A DNA stretch of 44,232 bases from CAJXSD01 sp964633145 (lineage in GTDB: Bacteria > Pseudomonadota > Alphaproteobacteria > Rhodobacterales > Rhodobacteraceae), in contig CAZWFE010000018.1 in NCBI GenBank assembly GCA_964633145.1, positions 1-44,232 on the forward strand, given 5' to 3'. Each line of letters begins with the position of its first letter. The first letter of the stretch is position 1. A program made the translations under genes and the position numbers. The notes beneath the pieces are model-generated. The model searched no databases, had not been told where the DNA came from, and saw only the letters and a list, made by a program, of their open reading frames with translations. Positions 33,639-41,868 of this stretch are shown one piece after another.

Positions 33639-34946
33639 ATGTTCCGCACACTCTTTGTTCTGATTGCCTTGTTGTTTGCACCGCTTGCATCTGCTGCACC
33701 GTTGCGAATTGAAATTACCGATGGCGTCATTGAACCCATGCCCTTTGCGGCCCCGACCTTTGTTGCGGAAACGCCAGGATCGGAACAATTGGCCCAAGAC
33801 ATCGCAAATGTCGTGGCGCAGGATTTGATTGGATCAGGCCTGTTTCGCCGCATTCCAGACAGCGCGTTTATCAGTACGATCACGTCCTTTTCGTCGCCCA
33901 TTCAGTATTCAGATTGGAAAGCGATCAATGCCCAGGCCTTGATTTCAGGCGCTGTGTCGGTCTCAGGTCAAACCGTTACCGTTAAATTCCGCGTCTATGA
34001 CGTATTTGCGAACCAAGAAATGGGAACAGGTTTGAAACTGTCCGGCAGCGTCCAAGGTTGGCGGCGTATGGGGCACAAGGTGGCTGATGCTGTCTATAGT
34101 CGCATCACCGGCGAAGGCGGCTATTTCGACAGCCGCGTTGTTTTTGTCGCAGAAACCGGATCCAAGGGTCAGCGCCGCAAGCGTTTGGCAATCATGGATT
34201 ATGATGGCGCAAATGTCACCTATCTGACCGATGCCAAGGATTTGGTTTTGGCCCCACGGTTTTCACCCACGGGCGATCGAATTCTGTATACCAGTTATGA
34301 AACAGGGTTCCCACGGATCTATCTGATGGATGTGGGCACAACAAACCGCCGCGTGTTGCAAAACACCCCCGGCACCATGAGTTTCGCGCCACGGTTTTCC
34401 CCCGATGGCAATACAATCGTGTATTCACTGGAACAGGGCGGTAACACCGATATTTATTCGATGAACCTTAGCACGGGGCAAAGCGTGCGTTTGACGAATG
34501 ACGCATCCATTGAAACCGCGCCCAGTTTTTCCCCAGACGGCCGTCAGATCGTTTTTGAAAGCGACCGTTCAGGTACGCAGCAGCTGTATATCATGCCGGT
34601 AAGCGGTGGCACGGCGAAACGGATCAGTTCACAATCGGGCCGCTATGGCACCCCCGTATGGTCGCCGCGGGGTGACATGATTGCATTTACCAAACAAAGC
34701 AAGGGGCGGTTCCATATCGGTGTCATGCGCACAGACGGCAGCCAAGAACGTCTGTTAACCGCATCCTTTCTGGACGAAGGACCCACATGGTCCCCCAACG
34801 GCCGCGTGATCATGTTTTCACGCGAAACCCAAGGGGCTTCGGGCACGACGAACCTGTATTCGGTCGATGTGTCGGGGCGTAATTTGAAACCTGTACCAAC
34901 CCCGGCTGGTGGGTCTGATCCCGCATGGTCGCCCTTGGGGGGCTAG
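33639..34946 (+). CDS. tolB: Tol-Pal system protein TolB
   Basis: A periplasmic beta-propeller protein that binds Pal and TolA, 435 residues. A signal peptide (MFRTLFVLIALLFAPLASAA, cleaved after about residue 19) is followed by an N-terminal domain with SGLFRRIP and the propeller repeats. These carry the recurring SP(T/D)G..I.(Y/F) pattern, for example FSPTGDRILYTSYETG, FSPDGNTIVYS and FSPDGRQIVFESDRSG. GAGG sits about 8 bases before the ATG. It follows tolA by 10 bases. Confidence 0.96.
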   Translation: MFRTLFVLIALLFAPLASAAPLRIEITDGVIEPMPFAAPTFVAETPGSEQLAQDIANVVAQDLIGSGLFRRIPDSAFISTITSFSSPIQYSDWKAINAQALISGAVSVSGQTVTVKFRVYDVFANQEMGTGLKLSGSVQGWRRMGHKVADAVYSRITGEGGYFDSRVVFVAETGSKGQRRKRLAIMDYDGANVTYLTDAKDLVLAPRFSPTGDRILYTSYETGFPRIYLMDVGTTNRRVLQNTPGTMSFAPRFSPDGNTIVYSLEQGGNTDIYSMNLSTGQSVRLTNDASIETAPSFSPDGRQIVFESDRSGTQQLYIMPVSGGTAKRISSQSGRYGTPVWSPRGDMIAFTKQSKGRFHIGVMRTDGSQERLLTASFLDEGPTWSPNGRVIMFSRETQGASGTTNLYSVDVSGRNLKPVPTPAGGSDPAWSPLGG

Positions 34947-34955
34947 CACGGGCAT

Positions 34956-34983
34956 TTGCAAGTGATATGAAACGTGATACAAT
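34956..34983 (+). promoter_or_regulatory. Candidate promoter for pal inside the tol operon
   Basis: TTGCAA (34956-34961) and TACAAT (34978-34983) are separated by 16 bases in the 63-base gap between tolB and pal. The match to a sigma-70 promoter is good, and transcription would begin about 20 bases before the pal start codon. Pal is needed in greater amounts than the other Tol proteins, which makes an extra promoter plausible. Confidence 0.4.
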
Positions 34984-35009
34984 CTAACAAAAATATATGA
35001 GGCACCAAT

Positions 35010-35519
35010 ATGAACTTTGTCCGAGCATCTTTCGTTCTAGCGCTGGTCGTCGTATCAGCCTGTTCCAACAACAACGCAGGCCGCTGGGCGTCTGATGGCG
35101 CCGATGGTGCCGATGGCGCAAATGGTTATGCCCAAGGCAGCGCCAGCGATCCCGCATCGCCCGCCTATTTCCAGCAAACGGTCGGTGATCGTGTGTATTT
35201 CACAGTTGATCAATCTGCGATCGATGACTCTGCTCGTGTGGTTTTGGCGGCCCAAGCCGATTGGCTGGCACAAAACCCTGCATATAACGTCACGATTGAG
35301 GGGCACGCAGACGAACAGGGTACGCGCGAATATAACTTGGCCCTTGGCGCACGCCGTGCCAATGCCGCACGCGAATATTTGGTGTCGATGGGCGTGTCTG
35401 CTGATCGTATCCAAACCGTCAGCTATGGCAAAGAGCGTCCCGCAGAATTGTGCAGCGCCGAAAGCTGTTATGCCATGAACCGCCGCGCGGTTAGTGTGAT
35501 CAATAACGCAAACTTCTAA
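35010..35519 (+). CDS. pal: Peptidoglycan-associated lipoprotein Pal
   Basis: An outer-membrane lipoprotein that grips peptidoglycan and moves with the division site, 169 residues. A lipoprotein signal ends in VVSAC with the lipidated C18. A short linker with repeated DGADGA leads to the OmpA-like domain (about 60-168). That domain has EGHADEQGTREYNLALGARRA and VSYGKERPA, and the residues that contact diaminopimelate are in the first block. GAGG precedes the ATG by 8 bases. Confidence 0.96.
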   Translation: MNFVRASFVLALVVVSACSNNNAGRWASDGADGADGANGYAQGSASDPASPAYFQQTVGDRVYFTVDQSAIDDSARVVLAAQADWLAQNPAYNVTIEGHADEQGTREYNLALGARRANAAREYLVSMGVSADRIQTVSYGKERPAELCSAESCYAMNRRAVSVINNANF

Positions 35520-35538
35520 CTGATTGTAGGAGAGTGCC

Positions 35539-36342
35539 ATGCGCGTATTGGCAATGGTTTTGATGACCCTGATTGGGCCAAGCATGGCGCTGGCCCAAGA
35601 TCGGGCGCAATCACTGGCGGATATCCGACAGGATTTGAATGTTTTATATGTGGAAATCCAGCGTCTAAAACAGGAACTGTCAACCACGGGCTCGCCCAGT
35701 GGTACGGGTGCGGCTGGGTCGGTTTTGGATCGTGTCAGTGCGTTGGAAACACAACTGCAGCGCCTGACAGGGGCCACGGAAACGCTGGAACTGCGGATTG
35801 AACAAATCGTCGCAGACGGCACGCGCCGCATTGCTGATCTGGAATTTCGCTTGGTTGAACTAGAGGGCGGCGATATATCCCAATTGGGTGAAACAACCAC
35901 ATTGGGGGGCGATATTGCCTTGCCCGCGCCGCAGCCTACGCAACCTGCTGCCGAATTAGCAGTCGGGGAACGTGCTGATTTTGATGCAGCCACGCGCGCC
36001 TATGACCAAGGCCGCTACCAAGAGGCCGCTGATATGTTGGCGCGGTTTTCGCAAACCTATCCCAACAGCCCCCTTGCGGCACAAGCTCTGTTGATCCGCG
36101 GTAAATCGTTTGATGAATTGCAAGATCACCGTGCCAGCGCGCGCGCCTATCTAGAAGGGTTCACAAATTACGGCACCTCCGATGCGGCACCGGAAATGTT
36201 GACGCTGTTGGGTATGTCGCTGACGAAACTTGGTCAAAATGATGCAGGGTGTCAAACCTTAGGGCAGGTGGGAATTCGGTTCCCTCAGTCTGAATTTGCG
36301 GCACAATCTGCGCAAATTATGTCCGAACTTGCGTGTCAGTAA
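35539..36342 (+). CDS. cpoB: Cell division coordinator CpoB (YbgF)
   Basis: A periplasmic protein of the tol cluster, 267 residues. A signal peptide (cleaved after about residue 19, SMALA) is followed by a coiled coil (about 28-118), which drives trimer formation in relatives. Three TPR-like repeats span about 145-265 (YDQGRYQEAADMLARF, SYDELQD-type helices and TLLGMSLTKLGQ). In E. coli it tunes peptidoglycan synthesis to outer-membrane constriction. It follows pal by 19 bases with AGGAGAG upstream and overlaps tilS by 10 bases. Confidence 0.93.
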   Translation: MRVLAMVLMTLIGPSMALAQDRAQSLADIRQDLNVLYVEIQRLKQELSTTGSPSGTGAAGSVLDRVSALETQLQRLTGATETLELRIEQIVADGTRRIADLEFRLVELEGGDISQLGETTTLGGDIALPAPQPTQPAAELAVGERADFDAATRAYDQGRYQEAADMLARFSQTYPNSPLAAQALLIRGKSFDELQDHRASARAYLEGFTNYGTSDAAPEMLTLLGMSLTKLGQNDAGCQTLGQVGIRFPQSEFAAQSAQIMSELACQ

Positions 36343-37595
36343 CGATTGATATTCAACGCCAGTTTGACGCGGGTATGGATCGGCTGGCGCTGCGCCCGCA
36401 ACCTGCCACAGTGATGGTGGCGGTATCGGGCGGGTCAGATAGCGTTGCGCTGTTGCTGTTGGCCCATGATTGGGCCATGCGCCATGGCGTTTGTTTGCAG
36501 GTTGTCACAATTGATCACCAATTACGTCCCGACAGCGCACAAGAAGCGGCATGGGTCCATGATTTGTGTAACACCATGGATCTGGCGCACCAGACGGTGG
36601 CCTGGCAGGATTGGCAGGGGCAGGGCAACACCCAAGCTGCGGCACGCGCGGCACGGTATCGATTGATCCAGTCGGCCTGCCCAGATGGGGTCACACAGGT
36701 TTTGCTGGGCCATACGCTAGATGATCAGGCCGAAACTGTTTTGTTGCGCATAAAACGCGGCTCTGGTGTTGATGGGTTGGCGGCTATGTCCCCACGCCGT
36801 AGATTGCCACATGGATTGGAATTGCTACGTCCGTTGTTGGATGTATCGCGGGCTGATTTGCGCCGATATCTGACAGCGCGGGGGCAAACATGGTGCGATG
36901 ATCCCAGCAATGATAACCCCGACTACGATCGCATCCGCATGCGTCAGGCCCTGCCACAATTGGCGCAGTTGGGCATAGATCCCGCAACATTGGCCACCTT
37001 AGCACATAGTATGCAGCGCGCGCGCGCCGCATTGGCTGTGGCCACACAGAGTGCCGCCCACGATATCGTGGCCCAAGATGCGCTTGGGCTGCGGTTGTCG
37101 CTGGCAGGGCTGGCCAAGGCGCCCGCTGAAATTCGTTTGCGATTGCTGGCCGCCGCCTTGATGTGGACCAGTGGTTCCCCCTATCGCCCCAGATTATCCA
37201 GTCTGGAACAGGTCTGGCAGGCGGTTGGGCAGGGGCGGGCACAAACCTTGATGGGGTGTGTGTTATCGCCCCGCCAAGCCTGTGTTTGGATTGATCGCGA
37301 ATTAAACGCCCTGTCAGATACATTCGTCCCAGCTGTATCAGGCGCATGTTGGGATGGCCTGTGGTCCTATGTGGGCCCAGATCAGGCCGGTTGGGCAATT
37401 GCACCCTTGGGCGCGCAGGGCATCGCACAGCTGCCCAAAGACATCAAAAAACGCCATCCCAGCCGCCGATTGCAGGTGCAACCAGCCCTGTTTGCAGGTG
37501 AAATTTTACGGGCCGCACCAACTTTGGTTGCAGCAGATGAAAAATATTTAACGAATTTGCGGCCAAAGTTCGCAGATTACTTGTTAGGCCATTGA
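36333..37595 (+). CDS. tilS: tRNA(Ile)-lysidine synthetase
   Basis: This enzyme adds lysine to C34 of the CAU anticodon of tRNA-Ile so that it reads AUA. It has 420 residues if started at the GTG at 36333. The PP-loop SGGSDS lies at about 32-37. The N-type ATPase core continues with TIDHQLRPDS and LLGHTLDDQAETVLLRIKRGSG, and the C-terminal domain is shorter than in enterics. The GTG overlaps the end of cpoB; an ATG at 36375 (MDRLALRPQ) is a possible later start. It sits between the tol genes and ftsH. Confidence 0.92.
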   Translation: MSVTIDIQRQFDAGMDRLALRPQPATVMVAVSGGSDSVALLLLAHDWAMRHGVCLQVVTIDHQLRPDSAQEAAWVHDLCNTMDLAHQTVAWQDWQGQGNTQAAARAARYRLIQSACPDGVTQVLLGHTLDDQAETVLLRIKRGSGVDGLAAMSPRRRLPHGLELLRPLLDVSRADLRRYLTARGQTWCDDPSNDNPDYDRIRMRQALPQLAQLGIDPATLATLAHSMQRARAALAVATQSAAHDIVAQDALGLRLSLAGLAKAPAEIRLRLLAAALMWTSGSPYRPRLSSLEQVWQAVGQGRAQTLMGCVLSPRQACVWIDRELNALSDTFVPAVSGACWDGLWSYVGPDQAGWAIAPLGAQGIAQLPKDIKKRHPSRRLQVQPALFAGEILRAAPTLVAADEKYLTNLRPKFADYLLGH

Positions 37596-37672
37596 ACCTT
37601 GGCGCCCAATGTCTATTTATGAACCAACGCTTCTGTGGTAACACGGAACTTAAGTAATGTAGGAGACGCGCC

Positions 37673-39574
37673 TTGGGCAATAATCGTAACATCGCATTTT
37701 GGGTCGTTCTGTTTTTACTGGTCGTTGTTTTGTTCAACGTATTCAGCAACGGCAGCAACACACTACAAAGTCGCGAAATTAGCTATTCCGAATTTGTCGC
37801 TTCGGTTGAACAGGGCGATGTAAGCGCCGTAACATTAGATGGCGAACGTGTTCGTTTCGTTGGTGGGGATAAACGTGAATACATCACGATCCGTCCAGCT
37901 GACAGCAATCTAACAGACCTGTTGATCGACAATAACGTGGCCATCCGTGCCGAGGCACAGGAACAATCTGGGCTGCAGTCGTTCTTTATGACTTTGTTCC
38001 CATTCCTGCTGCTGATCGGGGTTTGGATTTATTTCATGAACCGGATGCAGGGCGGCGGCAAAGGGGGTGCAATGGGCTTTGGCAAATCCAAGGCGAAATT
38101 GCTAACCGAAAAGCAAGGCCGTGTGACATTTGACGATGTGGCCGGCATTGACGAGGCCAAAGAAGAGCTGGAAGAAATCGTCGAATTCCTGCGCAACCCA
38201 CAAAAATACAGCCGCTTGGGCGGAACAATCCCCAAAGGTGCACTGTTGGTGGGCCCTCCAGGTACCGGTAAAACCCTGTTGGCCCGTGCCATCGCGGGCG
38301 AGGCTGGCGTTCCGTTTTTCACCATCTCGGGGTCAGACTTTGTTGAAATGTTCGTAGGCGTCGGGGCAAGCCGTGTACGCGACATGTTCGAACAGGCCAA
38401 GAAAAATGCACCCTGTATCGTGTTTATCGACGAAATCGACGCCGTGGGTCGCCATCGTGGCGCCGGTTACGGCGGTGGTAATGACGAACGCGAACAGACA
38501 TTGAACCAGTTGCTGGTTGAAATGGACGGGTTTGAGGCGAACGAAGGCGTGATCATCGTGGCCGCCACAAACCGCCGTGATGTTTTGGACCCAGCACTGC
38601 TGCGCCCTGGTCGTTTTGACCGTCAGGTGACGGTGCCAAATCCAGATATAAAGGGCCGCGAAAAAATCTTGAACGTGCATGCGCGTAAAACGCCATTGGG
38701 CCCAGACGTGGATTTGCGCTTGATTGCCCGCGGGACACCTGGGTTTTCGGGTGCTGATCTGGCCAATTTGGTAAACGAAGCGGCCCTGATGGCGGCGCGC
38801 ATTGGTCGATCAGTTGTGACCATGTCAGATTTTGAAAACGCCAAGGACAAAGTCATGATGGGCGCAGAGCGCAGGTCCATGGTTTTGACCCAAGATCAGA
38901 AAGAAAAAACTGCCTATCACGAAGCAGGCCACGCAGTGGTCGGTTTGACCCTGCCACAGTGTGATCCTGTCTATAAGGCGACGATCATTCCGCGCGGCGG
39001 TGCCTTGGGGATGGTTGTGTCTTTGCCTGAAATCGATCGTCTGAATTGGCACAAATCCGAATGCGAAGAGAAGCTGGCCATGACCATGGCGGGCAAAGCG
39101 GCTGAGATTATCAAATATGGTGCGGACAACGTGTCAAACGGCCCTGCCGGCGATATCCAGCAGGCATCCGGTCTGGCGCGTGCGATGGTGTTACGTTGGG
39201 GTATGTCCGACCGAGTTGGCAACATCGACTACACCGAAGCACACGAAGGATACCAAGGCAACACTGGCGGTTTTTCAGTGTCCGCAGATACGAAAGTCAT
39301 GATCGAAGAAGAGGTCAAAGGCTTTATCCAGCGCGGCTATGATCGCGCCTATGAAATCTTGACCGAGAAAAAAGATGAGTGGGAACGTTTGGCCCAAGGG
39401 TTGCTGGAATATGAAACGCTGACGGGCGAGGAAATCAAGCGCGTGATGCAGGGGTTGCCACCACATGGCGGCGATGACCCCGAGGATGACGGTAGCGCAT
39501 CGGTCACGGCAATTCCCAAAGCCAAGGCCAAGCCCAAAACATCAGAAGGTGATTTGGCGCCGGAACCAAGCTAA
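37673..39574 (+). CDS. ftsH: ATP-dependent zinc metalloprotease FtsH
   Basis: A membrane-bound AAA protease that removes damaged or short-lived proteins, 633 residues. Two membrane segments lie at about 7-25 and 104-121. The AAA domain has Walker A GPPGTGKT (194-201), Walker B IVFIDEIDAVGRHRG and the second region of homology ATNRRDVLDPALLRPGRFD. The zinc site HEAGH is at 416-420. The start is a TTG at 37673 (GNNRNIAFWVV follows), with AGGAG 8 bases upstream and matching the family's normal N-terminus. A strong terminator ends the transcript. Confidence 0.96.
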   Translation: MGNNRNIAFWVVLFLLVVVLFNVFSNGSNTLQSREISYSEFVASVEQGDVSAVTLDGERVRFVGGDKREYITIRPADSNLTDLLIDNNVAIRAEAQEQSGLQSFFMTLFPFLLLIGVWIYFMNRMQGGGKGGAMGFGKSKAKLLTEKQGRVTFDDVAGIDEAKEELEEIVEFLRNPQKYSRLGGTIPKGALLVGPPGTGKTLLARAIAGEAGVPFFTISGSDFVEMFVGVGASRVRDMFEQAKKNAPCIVFIDEIDAVGRHRGAGYGGGNDEREQTLNQLLVEMDGFEANEGVIIVAATNRRDVLDPALLRPGRFDRQVTVPNPDIKGREKILNVHARKTPLGPDVDLRLIARGTPGFSGADLANLVNEAALMAARIGRSVVTMSDFENAKDKVMMGAERRSMVLTQDQKEKTAYHEAGHAVVGLTLPQCDPVYKATIIPRGGALGMVVSLPEIDRLNWHKSECEEKLAMTMAGKAAEIIKYGADNVSNGPAGDIQQASGLARAMVLRWGMSDRVGNIDYTEAHEGYQGNTGGFSVSADTKVMIEEEVKGFIQRGYDRAYEILTEKKDEWERLAQGLLEYETLTGEEIKRVMQGLPPHGGDDPEDDGSASVTAIPKAKAKPKTSEGDLAPEPS

Positions 39575-39576
39575 AT

Positions 39577-39604
39577 AAAAAACCCCGCTTAAGCGGGGTT
39601 TTTT
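39577..39604 (+). terminator. Rho-independent terminator of ftsH
   Basis: A 12-bp perfect stem (AAAAAACCCCGC at 39577-39588, GCGGGGTTTTTT at 39593-39604) with a TTAA loop, 2 bases after the ftsH stop codon. The T6 run makes it a strong intrinsic terminator. Confidence 0.95.
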
Positions 39605-39652
39605 ATTGCCTGTCGCGCCCTAACTTCACTGAACAGACTGAGAGGAACGAAT

Positions 39653-39892
39653 ATGACAAATCCGGATATTTTTCAAAAGTCACCCCTGCCAACAGAAGTG
39701 GAAGAGGGCAAAACATATTTCTGGTGCGCCTGTGGCAAAAGCACAAAACAACCCTATTGTGATGGCAGCCACAAAGGCACCGAATTTAGCCCCGTGAAAT
39801 ATACGGCAGAAAAAACGGGCAAGGTCTTTTTCTGTGGATGTAAACACAGCGCCAAAGCACCCTTGTGCGACGGAACGCATTCAAAGCTGTAA
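39653..39892 (+). CDS. CDGSH iron-sulfur protein with two motifs
   Basis: 79 residues with two CDGSH centres, each able to hold a 2Fe-2S cluster through three cysteines and one histidine. The first uses C25, C27, C36 and H40 (FWCACGKSTKQPYCDGSH). The second uses C61, C63, C72 and H76 (FFCGCKHSAKAPLCDGTH). There is no membrane segment, so it is a soluble dual-motif type. The cellular role of such proteins in bacteria is not settled; iron or redox handling is likely. AGAGGA lies about 8 bases before the ATG. It stands alone between two terminators. Confidence 0.94.
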   Translation: MTNPDIFQKSPLPTEVEEGKTYFWCACGKSTKQPYCDGSHKGTEFSPVKYTAEKTGKVFFCGCKHSAKAPLCDGTHSKL

Positions 39893-39899
39893 AACAACA

Positions 39900-39923
39900 A
39901 GGGCCACGCAAACGCGTGGCCCT
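39900..39923. terminator. Bidirectional terminator between the CDGSH gene and lpdA
   Basis: A 10-bp stem (AGGGCCACGC at 39900-39909, GCGTGGCCCT at 39914-39923) with an AAAC loop lies between convergent stop codons. The minus strand continues TGTTGTTTTAC and the plus strand GTGTTTGTG, both moderately T-rich. Confidence 0.75.
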
Positions 39924-39947
39924 GTGTTTGTGTCCATTTATGGGGCT

Positions 39948-41336
39948 TTAGGCGTGAATGGCACCGTCGCCGCAGGCCAGTGCCGCTTCGCGGACCGCTT
40001 CGGAATAGGTGGGGTGGGCGTGGCAGGTCAGTGCCAAATCTTCGGCTGATGCGCCAAATTCCATGGCCACACAGATTTCATGGATCAAATCACCCGCCGC
40101 TGGGCCAATGATATGCGCGCCCAAAATCCGATCGGTTTCGGCATCCGCCAGCAATTTGACAAACCCGTCTGCAGCAAAATTCGCCTTGGCACGTCCGTTG
40201 CCCATAAAGTTGAATTTACCCACCTTATAGGCGCGGCCTTCGGCCTTTAGTGCCTCTTCGGTTTTGCCGACATTTGCGACCTCGGGGTTTGTGTAAATCA
40301 CACCGGGGATCACGTCATAATTCACATGGCCATGTTTGCCCGCGATCACTTCGGCAGCGGCCATGCCTTCGTCTTCGGCTTTGTGCGCTAGCATGGGGCC
40401 TGCAATGGCGTCACCGATGGCATAGATACCTGGGATATTGGTTTGCCACTGTGCGTTGGTTGCAATTTGTCCGCGTTCGGTCATGGTGACACCCAGCGCA
40501 TCCAAGCCCAGACCATCGGTATAGGGTTTGCGCCCAGTTGCCACCAAAACCACATCTGCGTCGATTGTGTGTTCACTGTCGTCCTTGCGCAGGGCATAGG
40601 TGACCTTGGCCTTGGTTTTTGTTTTGTCCACTTTCTGAACCGCCGCGCCCATGACAAAGTTCATGCCCTGTTTTTTCAAAATGCGCTGAAATGTTTTTTG
40701 AACCTCACCGTCCATGCCGGGGGTGATCACATCTAGGTATTCAACCACTGTGACCTCGGCCCCAAGACGGGCATAGACAGATCCCAGTTCCAAACCAATG
40801 ACGCCAGCGCCAATCACAACCATTTTCTTAGGTGTTTTGGGCAGGCTAAGCGCACCTGTTGATGTCACAACAATTTTTTCATCAATTTCAATCCCGGGCA
40901 AGGCAGAGGGCACAGAGCCAGAGGCGATGATGATATTTTTGGTGTCATATGTCGTATCACCAACAGTGACCTGACCTGCGGCGGGAATGGACCCCCAGCC
41001 TTTGAGCCAGTCGATTTTGTTTTTCTTAAACAAAAATTCGATGCCCTTGGTGTTGCCATCGATCACATCGTTTTTATAGGCCTGCATTTTGTCCCAATCG
41101 ACGGATGGTGGTTTGCCGATGAGGCCCATTTTTTCGAAATTATGTTCTGCCTCGTGCAGTTGATGCGAGGCATGTAGAAGCGCTTTGGATGGAATGCAGC
41201 CAACGTTGAGGCATGTGCCGCCCAGAGCATCGCGCCCTTCGACGCAGGCGGTTTTGAGACCGAGTTGTGCGCAGCGAATGGCCGCGACATAGCCGCCGGG
41301 GCCGCCGCCGATTACGATGACATCATATTGAGACAT
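39948..41336 (-). CDS. lpdA: Dihydrolipoyl dehydrogenase (E3)
   Basis: A flavoprotein that reoxidises dihydrolipoamide with NAD for 2-oxo acid dehydrogenases. It has 462 residues. The FAD-binding motif VIGGGPGGYVAA is at about 8-19, and the redox disulfide C42-C47 sits in GGTCLNVGCIPSK. The NAD-binding VIGAGVIGLELGSVYARLG follows, and the C-terminal active-site HAHPTYSEA supplies the His-Glu pair. The ATG at 41334-41336 has AAAGGA about 9 bases upstream; a longer frame runs through a hairpin-rich repeat and is rejected. Its neighbours odhB and odhA on the same strand make it the E3 of 2-oxoglutarate dehydrogenase. Confidence 0.96.
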   Translation of the reverse strand: MSQYDVIVIGGGPGGYVAAIRCAQLGLKTACVEGRDALGGTCLNVGCIPSKALLHASHQLHEAEHNFEKMGLIGKPPSVDWDKMQAYKNDVIDGNTKGIEFLFKKNKIDWLKGWGSIPAAGQVTVGDTTYDTKNIIIASGSVPSALPGIEIDEKIVVTSTGALSLPKTPKKMVVIGAGVIGLELGSVYARLGAEVTVVEYLDVITPGMDGEVQKTFQRILKKQGMNFVMGAAVQKVDKTKTKAKVTYALRKDDSEHTIDADVVLVATGRKPYTDGLGLDALGVTMTERGQIATNAQWQTNIPGIYAIGDAIAGPMLAHKAEDEGMAAAEVIAGKHGHVNYDVIPGVIYTNPEVANVGKTEEALKAEGRAYKVGKFNFMGNGRAKANFAADGFVKLLADAETDRILGAHIIGPAAGDLIHEICVAMEFGASAEDLALTCHAHPTYSEAVREAALACGDGAIHA

Positions 41337-41363
41337 GGGGTGATCCTTTCTTGTGGGCGGGGT

Positions 41364-41420
41364 GGGGGCGCTGCCCCCTTGGCCTGCGGCCAATTCCCCC
41401 GGGATATTTGGAGACAAAAA
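41364..41420 (-). repeat. Double-hairpin intergenic element, REP-like
   Basis: Two perfect stem-loops stand back to back: GGGGGC-GCT-GCCCCC (41364-41378) and TTGGCC-TGC-GGCCAA (41379-41393). They are followed by TTCCCCCGGGATATTTGGAG and an A-run. From memory, similar CCCCCGGGATATTTGGA strings recur between genes in Rhodobacterales. Only this copy was seen in the window. It lies inside the odhB-MAPEG-lpdA transcript. Confidence 0.5.
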
Positions 41421-41423
41421 ATG

Positions 41424-41813
41424 TCATAAGAGTGCGGCGCCTAGCAGTGTGCAAATTGCCCCGAGGCCAATGACCCAAAATATGGTGCGCCATGGGGTTA
41501 GAGCAAAGATATAGGCGGGAACGTAGAGAATGCGACTGCCAAGATAGGCCCAGCCTGCGAGAGCGGTTATATGTGATGATGCTTGGCTGAGATGGCAGAT
41601 GATCGCTGCAATCGCGAAAAGGGATAGGCTTTCAAAATGGTTGTTCATTGCGCGTTGTGCGCGGGCGGCATAGCCAGAAAGCACGCGTCCCTGGTCGCGT
41701 GCGCTAAGTGCGTATTTGACGCCCAGTTCACGATTGCCCAAAACCGCAAAAAGCGCGATCTGAGCGATTTGTAGAAGGGTAGCAAGCGCAAGCGCTGTTA
41801 GTTCTGGCGACAT
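41424..41813 (-). CDS. MAPEG family membrane protein
   Basis: 129 residues with about four hydrophobic segments. The MAPEG pattern includes RAQRAMNNHFESLSLFAIAAI (about 52-72) and WAYLGSRILYVPAYIF (about 88-103). Family members in eukaryotes act on glutathione and eicosanoids; the function of this bacterial group is unknown. The start at 41813 (MSPELTALALATLLQ) is the usual one for the group, although the ribosome-binding site is weak. It is placed between odhB and lpdA on the same strand, which suggests co-transcription but not a role in the enzyme complex. Confidence 0.88.
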   Translation of the reverse strand: MSPELTALALATLLQIAQIALFAVLGNRELGVKYALSARDQGRVLSGYAARAQRAMNNHFESLSLFAIAAIICHLSQASSHITALAGWAYLGSRILYVPAYIFALTPWRTIFWVIGLGAICTLLGAALL

Positions 41814-41868
41814 GGGGCACCTGTTTGCCAAGGCACGGCCCAATGATTTGGGCCATGCCGCGGGCGTG

